Positions 1-12,697 of a DNA stretch of 64,000 nt are shown in pieces. The DNA is taken from contig JALHMR010000017.1 in the NCBI GenBank assembly GCA_022843945.1, forward strand, positions 47,651-111,650, given 5' to 3'. The position numbers and the translations under genes were made by a program. How positions within the stretch are numbered: the first letter of the stretch is position 1; each line of letters begins with the position of its first letter. The notes under the pieces were generated by a model. It had not been told where the DNA came from and searched no databases. It was given only the letters and a program-made list of their open reading frames with translations. Source of the stretch: Rhodospirillaceae bacterium (GTDB lineage: Bacteria; Pseudomonadota; Alphaproteobacteria; CACIAM-22H2).

Positions 1-571
1 TCAGCGTAGGCGTGACCCCGCTCATCCGCCCGGTAAACTGCCAGCGCGAGCGCCCCAGGAGCTGAAGATGTGTCGCTCCCAGGCTGCCCGTGGGATAGCC
101 GAAGCTGTAGGCATCCTGGCCTGGATAAAGCGGTTCGTCGATGAGCTGCACGCTGCGCCCGACCCGCGAAGAGGCGAGAAGCGCAAGATCTGCCGCGGGA
201 TGGCTGTAGATGATCTTTGCCTGCCATGTAGGGAGCGGGTAGTCGACATAGATGTCCTGGCAGCCGTCGACGACGTGGCGCGCCGTCATCCACAAGCCCT
301 GCGGTCCGGCGGCGAAGGCCGTTCCGGTCCCGTGCTGAACGCGGTTCTCGACATTGACCACGAACAAGGGATCGTTTGCGCCGGGTGGGGTCAGAGGCGG
401 CCGGCGCACACGCGCGGGCTCCGGGGCGTCAACCGGCGGCCGGGGCGCCTGGGCCGCCGGGATGGGCCGCCGGCCGGCGCTGGGATCGTAGCCGGGAGAT
501 CGGTGGATGTAGGCCGAGACGATGATGACGACGAAGAGGAGTGCGGCGACGAATTTGTCGAATCGTGTCAT
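1..571 (-). CDS. Trypsin-like serine protease, N-terminal anchor, C-terminus cut by window edge
   Basis: Reading the minus strand from an ATG at 571 gives an open frame of 190 codons that runs off the left edge, so it is partial. Residues 8-22 form a hydrophobic N-terminal anchor, followed by a Pro/Ala/Arg-rich linker to about residue 65. A trypsin-fold core then begins: GTGTAF (81-86) and TARHVV with the candidate catalytic His at residue 99, and HPAADLALL with the candidate catalytic Asp at residue 128. The catalytic Ser would lie outside the window. The layout suggests a membrane-tethered periplasmic protease of the S1/HtrA-like kind, with no PDZ domain visible yet. It lies 12 bp downstream of the DUF350 gene on the same strand, so they are probably co-transcribed. 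Substrate is unknown. Confidence 0.75.
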   Translation of the reverse strand, partial: MTRFDKFVAALLFVVIIVSAYIHRSPGYDPSAGRRPIPAAQAPRPPVDAPEPARVRRPPLTPPGANDPLFVVNVENRVQHGTGTAFAAGPQGLWMTARHVVDGCQDIYVDYPLPTWQAKIIYSHPAADLALLASSRVGRSVQLIDEPLYPGQDAYSFGYPTGSLGATHLQLLGRSRWQFTGRMSGVTPTL

Positions 572-583
572 GGCCGCCCGCCG

Positions 584-997
584 CTAACCCGACATTGCAG
601 CCGCGTTCAGCAGGCCGCAGGAGATCTGAGCCGCGGCAAGGACGAGGGCGCTGGCGATCTCGCCGCGCTCGATGGCGGCCGGCAATCGCCGCAGGAGGAC
701 CGCGACCGCGGCAAACGCGATCAGCTGCAGCACGACGGCGATCGATCCCCAGAGCAGGATGTCGGGCACGCTGACGCTGTTCGCCATGGTGGCCGCCAGC
801 GGAATGACCAGGGCGAGCATTTCCGCCGAGAGCGCGACGCCGGCCGCGGTGTTCCCCTCCCTCACCAGCGCCAGCTCGCGATAGGGAGTGACGTAGATGT
901 AGACGACAAGGCCGACGATGAAGATGGCGGTGGTGACGGCGAGGTGGATGATCAGCACCGGCAAGCCGGTGACGACGCTGTTCCAGGCGGCTATCAC
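584..997 (-). CDS. DUF350 family inner-membrane protein
   Basis: This 137-residue protein has four hydrophobic segments (about residues 9-29, 47-67, 78-98 and 113-133). Its second half carries the small-residue-rich pattern REGNTAAGVALSAEMLAL typical of DUF350/UPF0719 proteins, which contain two related two-helix units. I chose the GTG at 997 because the run AAGGGGG lies about 5 nt upstream; an upstream start at 1111 would add a basic, non-membrane stretch unlike the family. The molecular function of DUF350 proteins is not established. It is the first gene of a two-gene unit with the membrane-anchored protease and is divergent from the lipoprotein gene at 1144. Confidence 0.75.
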   Translation of the reverse strand: MIAAWNSVVTGLPVLIIHLAVTTAIFIVGLVVYIYVTPYRELALVREGNTAAGVALSAEMLALVIPLAATMANSVSVPDILLWGSIAVVLQLIAFAAVAVLLRRLPAAIERGEIASALVLAAAQISCGLLNAAAMSG

Positions 998-1143
998 GGC
1001 AATCCCCCTTGTTGCGTTGCCCGCGCCATGTGCATAAGCCGCGGCCTGCGGCCGCGCAACGGCTCTGCGCGCCCCGACGTCTCTTGACCCCCGTTGCCCC
1101 GGGGAGAACACTTGGGTGCGAGACTGCGACTCGGGGGAAGCGG

Positions 1144-1695
1144 GTGCGATCAGCCCTGTTCGGATTACTGGTGCTTGGCGCGGCCGTGCTGGCCGGATGC
1201 TCCGGCGTGGCCGGTTCGTCGCAGCCGTCCAGCAATACCGCGTCTACCGGCGGCGGCACCCAGGAGACCGGCGCGAATGCCGGCTTTGCCCGCTTCGTCG
1301 ACATCCCGATGCCGGCCAAGAACACCATCGATCTCGACCGCACGCTCGTTTTCGGCACCGAGAAGGACTGGATCGGCCGGGTGTCGCTGTCCTCCTCGAT
1401 GGGGGTCAGCGAGATCTATGATTTCTACAAGCGCGAGATGCCGCGCTTCGGCTGGAGCGAGCTGACAAGCGTGCGCTCCGCCACCAGCGTTCTGACCTAC
1501 CAGATGGACAGCCGCATCGCGACGATCCAGGTCAGCGGCCAGCGCTTCGGCGGGGCGGCCATCGAGTTCTGGATGAACCCGCGGGCCGGCGGCGGCGCGT
1601 CTACCTTCTCGTCGTCCTCGTCGACCGGCATGGGCTCGCCCATCGCGGCGCCGCGGGGTTCGGTCGAGCAGTCCCCATTACCGCAGCGCCGCTGA
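1144..1695 (+). CDS. Uncharacterised lipoprotein
   Basis: A GTG at 1144 preceded by GGGGGAAG gives a 183-residue precursor with a short hydrophobic signal and a lipobox LAGC at residues 16-19, so Cys19 should be lipidated. The mature part starts with a low-complexity Ser/Thr/Gly linker, then a compact domain of about 100 residues (FVDIPMP, DRTLVFGTEKDW, EIYDFYKREMPRFGW, TYQMDSRIATIQVSG) and ends in a Gly/Ser-rich tail. The domain pattern recurs in alphaproteobacterial lipoproteins of unknown role; I cannot name a function. It ends 22 bp before dnaE and may be read into it. Confidence 0.75.
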   Translation: MRSALFGLLVLGAAVLAGCSGVAGSSQPSSNTASTGGGTQETGANAGFARFVDIPMPAKNTIDLDRTLVFGTEKDWIGRVSLSSSMGVSEIYDFYKREMPRFGWSELTSVRSATSVLTYQMDSRIATIQVSGQRFGGAAIEFWMNPRAGGGASTFSSSSSTGMGSPIAAPRGSVEQSPLPQRR

Positions 1696-1717
1696 GCCCA
1701 GCGACTATAAGAACGGC

Positions 1718-5206
<3,489 letters not shown>

Positions 5207-5213
5207 TAAAAAC

Positions 5214-5231
5214 AAAGGTCTGCCGGCCTTT
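5214..5231 (+). terminator. Possible weak terminator hairpin after dnaE
   Basis: AAAGGTC (5214-5220) pairs with GGCCTTT (5225-5231) around a TGCC loop, a 7-bp stem with one G-T pair, 8 nt after the dnaE stop. The following sequence is pyrimidine-rich (CCTTTCTCC) rather than a clean T-run, so termination may be partial. It sits just before the predicted rpsB promoter. Confidence 0.4.
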
Positions 5232-5240
5232 CCTTTCTCC

Positions 5241-5269
5241 TTGAAAAGCCCCGCCCGGCCCTGTATCAA
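5241..5269 (+). promoter_or_regulatory. Predicted sigma-70 type promoter for rpsB-tsf
   Basis: TTGAAA (5241-5246) and TATCAA (5264-5269) are separated by 17 bp, a good match to the housekeeping promoter. The resulting leader would be about 145 nt and contains a 6-bp hairpin, CGGGGA/TCCCCG (5282-5297). An rpsB leader is a plausible place for ribosomal-protein autoregulation, but no specific S2-binding fold is demonstrated here. Confidence 0.5.
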
Positions 5270-5420
5270 GCGCCCCTGTGCCGGGGAATTGTCCCCGTCA
5301 TAAATCCTCACGCGGGATTGCGGCCGCCGCCGTCATAGGGCGGAGGTCGTTCCGGTGTCCGGTCCTTCAGGATCGGGCGCAATGTTCCGCGGCGGTCCAA
5401 CCGGAGAAAGGAAAAGCGCC

Positions 5421-6314
5421 ATGGCGCTGCCCAGTTTCACTATGCGTCAGCTGATCGAGGCCGGTGTCCATTTCGGGCATCACACCCGTCGCTGGAACCC
5501 GAAGATGGCCTCGTACATCTTCGGTGTCCGTAACAACGTCCACATCATCGACCTGCAGCAGACCGTGCCGATGCTCCAGCGCGCCCTCGAGGCGGCGCGT
5601 GACGTCGTCGCCGGCGGCGGTCGCGTGCTCTTCGTCGGCACCAAGCGCCAGGCGGCCGAGCCGATCGCCGAGAGCGCCAAGCGCTGCGGCCAGTACTACG
5701 TCAACCACCGCTGGCTCGGCGGCATGCTGACCAACTGGAAGACGATCTCGAACTCGATCCGCCGCCTGCGCGAGCTCGATGAGCAGGTGAGCGGTGACGC
5801 CTCCGGCCTGACCAAGAAGGAGCTGCTCAACCTGACCCGCGAGCGCGACAAGCTCGAGCGCGCGCTGGGCGGCATCAAGGAGATGGGCGGCCTGCCGGAT
5901 GCACTGCTGGTCATCGACACCAACAAGGAAGCCATCGCCGTCGACGAGGCGCGCCGCCTCGGCATCCCGGTGATCGCCATCGTCGACAGCAACAGCGACC
6001 CGGCCCACATCAAGTTCCCGGTTCCGGGCAACGATGACGCGCTGCGCGCCATCCAGACCTACTGCGACCTGTTCTCCTCCGCCGTGCTCGACGGCCTGCA
6101 GGCCGAGATGAAGGCCGCGGGCGTCGATGTCGGCTCTGCCGCCGAGCCGGCGGCCGAGGTCGTGCCGGCCGACGGCGAAGCGGCCGCACCGGCGGGCGAG
6201 GTCTCGCCGACCGAAGGCCGCGAGGACGGCGAGGCCAAGCCGGCGAAGAAGGCCGGTGGCGCCCGCAAGTCCGCGCCGCGCAAGGCCAAGGAAAAGGCCC
6301 CGGCCGCCGAATAA
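5421..6314 (+). CDS. rpsB: 30S ribosomal protein S2
   Basis: The product of 297 residues belongs to the small ribosomal subunit. The start [20 protein letters not shown] matches the family N-terminus, with GGAGAAAGG (5403-5411) as the ribosome site; an upstream in-frame start would add 22 atypical residues. Family signatures visible are [31 protein letters not shown] and [12 protein letters not shown]. Beyond about residue 245 there is an Ala/Lys/Pro/Glu-rich low-complexity tail of some 50 residues, a common lineage-specific extension in alphaproteobacterial S2. It is followed 48 bp later by tsf, the usual partner. Confidence 0.98.
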   Translation: MALPSFTMRQLIEAGVHFGHHTRRWNPKMASYIFGVRNNVHIIDLQQTVPMLQRALEAARDVVAGGGRVLFVGTKRQAAEPIAESAKRCGQYYVNHRWLGGMLTNWKTISNSIRRLRELDEQVSGDASGLTKKELLNLTRERDKLERALGGIKEMGGLPDALLVIDTNKEAIAVDEARRLGIPVIAIVDSNSDPAHIKFPVPGNDDALRAIQTYCDLFSSAVLDGLQAEMKAAGVDVGSAAEPAAEVVPADGEAAAPAGEVSPTEGREDGEAKPAKKAGGARKSAPRKAKEKAPAAE

Positions 6315-6362
6315 CGCGACGTCCACCGGACGCCCGCGACCCTATTGAAGACGAGGTGAACC

Positions 6363-7292
6363 ATGGCCGAGATCACGGCCGCGCAAGTCAAAGAGCTGCG
6401 CGAGAAATCCGGCGCCGGCATGATGGATTGCAAGAAGGCGCTGAGCGAGAACAACGGCGACATCGAGGCGGCGGTCGACTGGCTGCGCAAGAAGGGCCTC
6501 GCCGCGGCAGCCAAGAAGGCCGGCCGCGTCGCGGCGGAGGGCCTGGTGGGCGTTGCCGCGAGCGGCAACAAGGGCGCCATGGTCGAGATCAACGCCGAGA
6601 CGGATTTCGTGGCGCGCAACGACCAGTTCCAGGATTTCGTGCGCAAGACGACCGAGATCGCCGTCACCACCGGGGGCGATGCGGAGAAGATCAAGGGGGC
6701 GGCCTATCCGGGCGGCGGCACGGTCACCGAGAAGCTGACCAACCTGATCGCCACGATCGGCGAGAACATGAGCTTCCGCCGCTCGATCGGCCTGTCGGTC
6801 GCCAACGGCGTGGTGGCAAGCTATGTCCATAACGCGACGGCGCCGGGGCTCGGCAAGATCGGCGTGCTGGTCGCCATCGAATCGACCGGCGACAAGGACA
6901 AGCTCGCGGCCCTGGGCAAGCAGCTCGCCATGCACGTGGCTGCTGCCAGCCCGATGTCGCTGAGCGTCGCCGAGCTCGACCCCGCGGCGATCGAACGCGA
7001 ACGCGGCGTTCTGGCCGAGCAGGCCAAGACCTCGGGCAAGCCGGACAACGTCATCGCCAAGATGGTCGAGGGCCGCCTGCGCAAGTTCTACGAGGACGTG
7101 GTGCTGCTCGAGCAGGTCTTCGTGGTCGACGGCGAGAGTCGCGTCTCGGCGGTGGTCGAGAAGGCGGCGAAGGAGGTCGGCGCTCCGGTGAAGGTCGCCG
7201 GCTTCAAGCGCTTCGCGCTGGGCGAGGGGATCGAAAAGAAGGCCGATGATTTCGCGGCCGAGGTCGCGGCGCAGGCCGGGTTGGGCCGCTGA
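6363..7292 (+). CDS. tsf: Elongation factor Ts
   Basis: This 309-residue protein is the nucleotide exchange factor for EF-Tu in the cytosol. The N-terminal UBA-like module ([24 protein letters not shown]), the TDFVARN motif and the two core subdomains are intact, and the length is normal. The ATG at 6363 follows GAGGTGAACC. It follows rpsB by 48 bp and precedes pyrH by 70 bp, the standard bacterial order. Confidence 0.98.
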   Translation: MAEITAAQVKELREKSGAGMMDCKKALSENNGDIEAAVDWLRKKGLAAAAKKAGRVAAEGLVGVAASGNKGAMVEINAETDFVARNDQFQDFVRKTTEIAVTTGGDAEKIKGAAYPGGGTVTEKLTNLIATIGENMSFRRSIGLSVANGVVASYVHNATAPGLGKIGVLVAIESTGDKDKLAALGKQLAMHVAAASPMSLSVAELDPAAIERERGVLAEQAKTSGKPDNVIAKMVEGRLRKFYEDVVLLEQVFVVDGESRVSAVVEKAAKEVGAPVKVAGFKRFALGEGIEKKADDFAAEVAAQAGLGR

Positions 7293-7362
7293 CGCGGCTG
7301 GTGTAAGCTAAAACAGAATACGCGTCCCGTTCCTATCCGGCGGGCGCAGCGAGGACGGGACC

Positions 7363-8145
7363 ATGGCGGCTTCGAAGAACGCGGACGACACCCCGGGATC
7401 TTCGAAAGCCGTTTCCGCCGGGCGGGTCGCCCCAAGATACCGCCGCGTCCTGCTTAAGATCTCGGGCGAAGTCCTTATGGGCCCGGGGGAATTTGGTCTC
7501 GATTCCGGCACGGTGGCGCGTATCGCCTCCGACGTTAAGGCCGGTGTCGATCTCGGCGTCGAGGTCTGCCTGGTCATCGGTGGCGGCAATATCTTCCGCG
7601 GCCTGTCCGGGGCGGCGGCCGGGATCGAGCGTGCCAGTGCCGATTACATGGGGATGCTGGCGACGGTGATTAACGCGCTCGCCCTGCAGAACGCGCTCGA
7701 GCGCGCCGGGGTGCACACCCGCGTGCTGTCGGCGATCCCGATGTCGACCATCTGCGAGCCCTACATCCGCCGCCGGGCCATCCGCCACATGGAGAAGGGC
7801 CGCGTCGTGATCTTCGCCGCCGGCACCGGCAATCCCTTCTTCACCACCGATACGGCGGCGGCGCTGCGCGCCTCGGAGATGGGGTGTCACGCCCTGCTCA
7901 AGGGCACCAAGGTGGACGGCGTCTACAGCGCCGATCCGACGCGCGACAAGAGCGCGCAGCGCTACGAACAGCTCACTTACCTCGAAGTGCTGTCGCGCGA
8001 TCTTAAGGTTATGGACGCCTCGGCTATCTCCTTGGCGCGTGAAAACCGCATCCCGATTCTGGTATTTTCCATCCAGGAGGCGGGGAATTTCGCCAAGGTC
8101 CTTGGCGGCAAGGGCCGGTCCACGATCATAACGGAAAAGGGATAA
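7363..8145 (+). CDS. pyrH: Uridylate kinase (UMP kinase)
   Basis: The 260-residue protein phosphorylates UMP to UDP for pyrimidine nucleotide synthesis. After a non-conserved N-terminal extension of about 25 residues it shows the amino-acid-kinase core: [43 protein letters not shown] and [11 protein letters not shown]. The start ATG lies 4-5 nt after GAGGACGG. The next gene, frr, begins 5 nt downstream, so the two are co-translated. Confidence 0.97.
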   Translation: MAASKNADDTPGSSKAVSAGRVAPRYRRVLLKISGEVLMGPGEFGLDSGTVARIASDVKAGVDLGVEVCLVIGGGNIFRGLSGAAAGIERASADYMGMLATVINALALQNALERAGVHTRVLSAIPMSTICEPYIRRRAIRHMEKGRVVIFAAGTGNPFFTTDTAAALRASEMGCHALLKGTKVDGVYSADPTRDKSAQRYEQLTYLEVLSRDLKVMDASAISLARENRIPILVFSIQEAGNFAKVLGGKGRSTIITEKG

Positions 8146-8150
8146 GGGAG

Positions 8151-8711
8151 ATGTCCGGGACAGCGGATCTCAGCGAACTGCGCCGTCGCATGACCGGCGC
8201 TTTCGATGCCTTCAAGAAGGAACTGACGGGCCTGCGCACCGGTCGCGCCTCGGTCAGCCTGCTGGAGCCGATCCAGGTCGAGGCCTATGGCAGCCATATG
8301 CCGCTGTCGCAGCTCGGCACGGTCGGCGCGCCGGAGGCGCGTATGCTCACCGTCCAGGTCTGGGACAAGAGCATGGTCAAGGCCGTGGAAAAGGCGATCC
8401 GGGAAGCCAATATCGGCGTCAACCCGATGGTCGAGGGCCAGCTGATCCGCTGCCCGCTGCCGCCGCTGACCGAGGAGCGCCGCAAGGAGCTGGTCAAGCT
8501 GGCGCACAAAGCCGCCGAGCATGCGCGCGTGGCCGTGCGCAACGTGCGCCGCGACGGCATGGAAGCGCTCAAGCAGATGGAAAAGGATCACAAGATCACC
8601 GAGGACGAGCACCGCAAGCGCGGCGTCGAGATCCAGAAGGCGACCGATGAATTCGTGAAGAACATCGACGACGCGCTCGCGGCCAAAGAAAAAGAAACAA
8701 TGCATGTCTGA
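8151..8711 (+). CDS. frr: Ribosome recycling factor
   Basis: The 186-residue protein splits post-termination ribosomes together with EF-G. It has the characteristic three-helix-bundle motifs: [36 protein letters not shown] and a long Lys/Glu-rich C-terminal helix (KKDITEDE-like [13 protein letters not shown]). Ribosome site GGGAG lies immediately upstream. The last 8 nt (ATGTCTGA) overlap the uppS start, implying translational coupling. Confidence 0.98.
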   Translation: MSGTADLSELRRRMTGAFDAFKKELTGLRTGRASVSLLEPIQVEAYGSHMPLSQLGTVGAPEARMLTVQVWDKSMVKAVEKAIREANIGVNPMVEGQLIRCPLPPLTEERRKELVKLAHKAAEHARVAVRNVRRDGMEALKQMEKDHKITEDEHRKRGVEIQKATDEFVKNIDDALAAKEKETMHV

Positions 8712-9450
8712 TATCTCGAATTCGCGGCCGCAGGTGGCCGGGAATTCGCCGGTGCCGGTCCATGTCGCTATCATCATGGATGGCAACGGGCGATGGGCGA
8801 AGGCGCGCGGCTTGCCGCGCATCGCCGGGCATCGGCGCGGAGCGGATGCTGTCCGGCGGACGATCGTCGCCGCGGCCGAGCTGGGCGTGCGCTATCTCAC
8901 CCTCTACGGATTTTCGTCGGAGAACTGGAAGCGGCCCGTGGAGGAGGTTGACGACCTCATGGGCCTGCTCCGCCACTACCTGCGCGGCGAGATCGCCGAG
9001 TTGCATCGCAACGGCGTGCGGCTGCGGGTGATCGGCGACCGGGCGCGGCTGGCGACGGACATCGTGACGATGATCGAGAACGCGGAAGTGATGACGAGGG
9101 ACAATAGCGGGCTCAACCTCATCGTGGCGCTGAGCTACGGGTCCCGCGCCGAGATCGCCGACGCCGTCCGGCGCATCGCGGAGAGCGCTGTGGCCGGCCG
9201 GACGGCGCCCGCTTCTATCGACGAAGAGACGGTGACGCGCGCCTTGTGGACCGCGGACATCCCGGATCCCGACCTCGTCATCCGCTCCAGCGGCGAGAAG
9301 CGCCTGAGCAATTTCCTGCTCTGGCAGTCGGCCTATGCCGAGCTGGTTTTCATCGACACGCTCTGGCCCGATTTCGGCAAGGACGATCTCTCCGCCGCGA
9401 TCGGCGAGTTTCAGCGCCGCGAGAGACGCTACGGCGCTGCCGGTGACTGA
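8704..9450 (+). CDS. uppS: Isoprenyl transferase (undecaprenyl diphosphate synthase)
   Basis: The 248-residue cis-prenyltransferase extends FPP with IPP to make the C55 carrier lipid for peptidoglycan and LPS. Signature [10 protein letters not shown] (23-32) contains catalytic Asp26, followed by [21 protein letters not shown] and the C-terminal [24 protein letters not shown] region. The ATG lies inside the frr 3' end (8-nt overlap) and the gene in turn overlaps cdsA by 8 nt (GTGACTGA). Confidence 0.97.
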   Translation: MSDISNSRPQVAGNSPVPVHVAIIMDGNGRWAKARGLPRIAGHRRGADAVRRTIVAAAELGVRYLTLYGFSSENWKRPVEEVDDLMGLLRHYLRGEIAELHRNGVRLRVIGDRARLATDIVTMIENAEVMTRDNSGLNLIVALSYGSRAEIADAVRRIAESAVAGRTAPASIDEETVTRALWTADIPDPDLVIRSSGEKRLSNFLLWQSAYAELVFIDTLWPDFGKDDLSAAIGEFQRRERRYGAAGD

Positions 9451-10261
9451 CGGATGGGCGGCGGGTCTTGGCCCGCGCATTCTTCCCGCGATTGTCATGG
9501 CGGCGGGCGCGCTGCTGGTTCTCAGCGCCGGTCAGACCGTCTTCGGCGCCCTCATTGCCGCCGGCGCCGCGATCCTGGGATGGGAGTGGACCCGGCTCTG
9601 TGGCGGCGGCCGCTTCGGCTGGACCGGTATCCTGCAGGCGGGAGCCGTCGTTGCCGTTGTCGCTGCCGCAGCCTTGGGTTGGCCGCAGATCGGTGTGGCG
9701 CTGATCCTCGCCGGCATCGCCGCCGACTATCTGATGGCGCGGAGCAGCGGGCGTGATCACCCGCGCTGGGTCGCGGCCGGTATCGCTTATATCGGGCTGC
9801 CGTGCATCGCGCTGGTCTGGCTGCGCGCCCAGCCGGCCGGGCAGGCCATCGTGCTCTGGCTCTTCCTGGTGGTCTGGGCCACGGATATCGGCGCGTTCTT
9901 CGCCGGCCGGCTGATTGGCGGGCCCAAACTGGCACCGCACATCTCACCGAACAAGACCTGGGCCGGCTTGCTGGGCGGCGCGACGTCGGCGGCGACAATC
10001 AGCGCGGCATTTCCCTCATTTTTCGACAGCGCGCCGCCAGCCCATGTTCTGGCCGTGGCCGGCGCCTGCCTGGCGGTCGTTGCCCAGGCAGGCGATCTGA
10101 GCGAATCCTGGATCAAGCGGCGCTTCGGGGTTAAGGATGCCAGCCACTTGATTCCCGGCCATGGCGGCTTGTTCGACCGCGTGGATGGCCTGCTGGCCGC
10201 AGCCCTGGGATTGGCGATCTGGCAAGCCTTGACCGGCGGGATGCTGCTGGCATGGAAATAG
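9443..10261 (+). CDS. cdsA: Phosphatidate cytidylyltransferase (CDP-diglyceride synthase)
   Basis: This polytopic inner-membrane enzyme makes CDP-diacylglycerol from CTP and phosphatidate. I chose the GTG at 9443, which gives the usual length (272 residues) and an 8-nt overlap with uppS of the same form as other junctions here; starts further upstream lie within uppS. The protein has about seven hydrophobic segments and the C-terminal CdsA signature: KRRFGVKDASHLIPGHGGLF followed by DRVDGLL. It feeds phospholipid synthesis within the envelope block. Confidence 0.95.
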   Translation: MTDGWAAGLGPRILPAIVMAAGALLVLSAGQTVFGALIAAGAAILGWEWTRLCGGGRFGWTGILQAGAVVAVVAAAALGWPQIGVALILAGIAADYLMARSSGRDHPRWVAAGIAYIGLPCIALVWLRAQPAGQAIVLWLFLVVWATDIGAFFAGRLIGGPKLAPHISPNKTWAGLLGGATSAATISAAFPSFFDSAPPAHVLAVAGACLAVVAQAGDLSESWIKRRFGVKDASHLIPGHGGLFDRVDGLLAAALGLAIWQALTGGMLLAWK

Positions 10262-10283
10262 TCGTGACGCGGAGCCAGGACCG

Positions 10284-11495
10284 ATGACGGCCATTCCAGC
10301 GCAGGCCATTCGCACGGCCGTCGAGCCGCGGCGGGTGACGGTCCTGGGTTCGACCGGATCGGTCGGCGGCAATACGGTCGACCTGCTCCAGCGGAACCGC
10401 GGCAGGTTCCTGGTGGAGGCCCTGGTCGCGTCAACGAACGTACAGGCTCTGGCACAACAGGCGCGGGCGCTGGACGCGCGCCTTGCCGTCGTTGCCGATC
10501 CGGCGCGTTATGCCGACCTGAAGGAGGCGCTCGCGGGCTCGTCGTGCGAGGCGGCTGCGGGGCCCCAGGCGGTCATCGAAGCGGCGGATCGGCCGGCCGA
10601 GTGGGTGATGTCCGCCATCGTCGGTGCCGCCGGCCTGGAGCCGACATTGACGGCGGTGCGTCGCGGGGCGATCGTCGGCCTCGCCAACAAGGAATGCCTG
10701 GTCTGTGCCGGCGATTTCCTGATGAAGGAGGTGACGGCGCACGGCGCCACGCTGCTGCCGGTCGATTCCGAGCACAGCGCCATTTTCCAGGTTTTCGACT
10801 TCGCCCAGCCGGAGCGGGTCGAGAAGATCACCCTGACGGCGTCCGGCGGCCCGTTTCGCGAGTTCGACCGGGCGGCTATGGAGCGGGTGACGCCGGCCCA
10901 GGCCGTCGCGCATCCCAACTGGTCGATGGGTACCAAGATCTCTATCGACTCGGCGACCATGATGAACAAGGGCCTCGAGATCATCGAGGCGTATCATCTG
11001 TTTGGCCTGCCCGTGGAGCGGATCGAGGTCCTGGTTCATCCCCAGTCGGTCATCCACAGCATGGTCCACTACGTGGATGGCTCGGTCCTGGCGCAGCTTG
11101 GCACGCCGGATATGCGGACTCCGATTGCCTTCGCCCTGGGCTGGCCCAAGCGCATGGAAGCGCCCAGTCCCCGGCTGGACCTTAGCCGGGTAGCGCGCCT
11201 GACCTTCGAAACGCCGGATCACGAGCGATTTCCGGCTCTTGCCCTGGCTCGCGAAGCCTTGCACCGTGGCGGTGGCGCTCCTACTATTCTGAACGCGGCC
11301 AACGAAATAGCGGTCGGGGCTTTCGTGGCGGGCGCGATAGGCTTCCTGGATATCGTGCGCGGGGTCGAGGAGACGCTGCGCATCATCCCGACAGCGGCTC
11401 CCACGTCCCTCGAAGGCATTCGCGCCCTGGACGCCGAAGCGCGGCGGGTGGCAACGACCGTCACGCAAAGGATGGCGTCGCGGGCCCGGTCGTAA
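10284..11495 (+). CDS. dxr: 1-deoxy-D-xylulose 5-phosphate reductoisomerase
   Basis: The 403-residue enzyme catalyses the NADPH-dependent conversion of DXP to MEP, the committed step of the non-mevalonate isoprenoid pathway that feeds UppS. The NADPH loop GSTGSVGGNT is at residues 22-31; metal and substrate motifs VDSEHSAIFQ, SGGPFRE, HPNWSMGTKISIDSATMMNKGLE-type region and NAANEIAV are present. GGAGCCAGGA precedes the ATG. An approximately 10-residue N-terminal extension relative to E. coli is unremarkable. Confidence 0.97.
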   Translation: MTAIPAQAIRTAVEPRRVTVLGSTGSVGGNTVDLLQRNRGRFLVEALVASTNVQALAQQARALDARLAVVADPARYADLKEALAGSSCEAAAGPQAVIEAADRPAEWVMSAIVGAAGLEPTLTAVRRGAIVGLANKECLVCAGDFLMKEVTAHGATLLPVDSEHSAIFQVFDFAQPERVEKITLTASGGPFREFDRAAMERVTPAQAVAHPNWSMGTKISIDSATMMNKGLEIIEAYHLFGLPVERIEVLVHPQSVIHSMVHYVDGSVLAQLGTPDMRTPIAFALGWPKRMEAPSPRLDLSRVARLTFETPDHERFPALALAREALHRGGGAPTILNAANEIAVGAFVAGAIGFLDIVRGVEETLRIIPTAAPTSLEGIRALDAEARRVATTVTQRMASRARS

Positions 11496-11531
11496 GGGCG
11501 GGTGAAGCGAGAAAGGGTATAGGCGCCAATC

Positions 11532-12665
11532 ATGGAATTTCTTTCAACCGTGTGGACCCATTTCCTGCCGTTCGTCGTCGTCCTGACGGCGCTCGTGTTC
11601 GTGCACGAGCTCGGCCACTACTGGGTCGCGCGGCGCAACGGTGTCCGGGTCGAGGTCTTCTCGATCGGCTTCGGTCCCGAGATCTTCGGCTGGAACGACA
11701 AGCACGGGACACGCTGGAAGTTCAGCTGGATCCCGCTCGGCGGTTACGTGAAATTCTTCGGTGACGCGGATGCGGCGAGCACGCCGGGCAGCGAACTGCC
11801 GGAGATGACCGAGGCGGAGAAGGCCGTGTCCTTCCACCACAAGCGGCTGGGGCAGCGTGCCGCCATCGTCGCCGCCGGCCCGATCGCGAATTTCCTGTTC
11901 GCCATCGTCGTCTTCGCCATCCTCTACATCTTCGTCGGCCAGCCGTTCACCCCGCCGGAGATCGGCGGCGTGGTTCCCGGTAGCGCGGCCGAGCGGGCGG
12001 ATCTGCGCGCCGGCGACCGGGTGGTCAGCATCGATGGCGCGACGATCGAGCGCTTCGAGGACATCCAGCGCATCGTTCAGCTCAATCTGGACCGTCCATT
12101 GACCATGGTCGTGCGGCGCGATGGTCGCGACGTCACCGTCACGGCGGCCCCGACGGTCACCGAGGAGACCGACCGGCTGGGCAATCGCGTCCGGCTTGCC
12201 CGCCTGGGGATTAGGGGCGGAGGGATGGAATTCGTCCAGCACGGTCCGGGTGAGGCGCTGGTGCGCGCGACTCAGGAGACCTACATCCAGTCGGTCGCGA
12301 CTCTGAAGGCTCTGGGGCAGATCATCGTCGGCCATCGCAGCAGCGACGAGCTTGGCGGGCCCATCCGTATTGCCCAGATGTCGGGCGAGGTGGCGCAGGG
12401 CGGCGTCGGCAGCCTGCTGGCCTTCCTGGCGATCCTGTCGATCAATCTCGGCCTTATTAACCTTTTTCCTGTACCGTTGCTCGACGGCGGTCACCTTTTG
12501 TTCTATGCCTTTGAGGCGATCCGGGGGCGACCTCTGGGGGAGCGAGCCCAGGAATATGGTTTTCGGGTAGGCATGGTTTTGGTATTTAGTTTAATGATTT
12601 TCGCCACCTGGAACGATCTGGTCCATCTACGCGTGGTTCAGTTCCTTGTGGGGTTAGTGTCCTAG
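11532..12665 (+). CDS. rseP: RIP metalloprotease RseP (site-2 protease)
   Basis: This 377-residue inner-membrane zinc protease performs regulated intramembrane proteolysis, classically of anti-sigma factors in envelope stress. The first transmembrane helix holds HELGH (His25, Glu26, His29), a PDZ domain lies around residues 125-200, and the LFPVPLLDGGH motif near residue 310 supplies the third metal ligand. The length suits a single-PDZ alphaproteobacterial form. It stands directly before bamA, its usual neighbour. Confidence 0.96.
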   Translation: MEFLSTVWTHFLPFVVVLTALVFVHELGHYWVARRNGVRVEVFSIGFGPEIFGWNDKHGTRWKFSWIPLGGYVKFFGDADAASTPGSELPEMTEAEKAVSFHHKRLGQRAAIVAAGPIANFLFAIVVFAILYIFVGQPFTPPEIGGVVPGSAAERADLRAGDRVVSIDGATIERFEDIQRIVQLNLDRPLTMVVRRDGRDVTVTAAPTVTEETDRLGNRVRLARLGIRGGGMEFVQHGPGEALVRATQETYIQSVATLKALGQIIVGHRSSDELGGPIRIAQMSGEVAQGGVGSLLAFLAILSINLGLINLFPVPLLDGGHLLFYAFEAIRGRPLGERAQEYGFRVGMVLVFSLMIFATWNDLVHLRVVQFLVGLVS

Positions 12666-12697
12666 GCGGCTGCGTAGGTAGTAGGGGGCGATAGACG

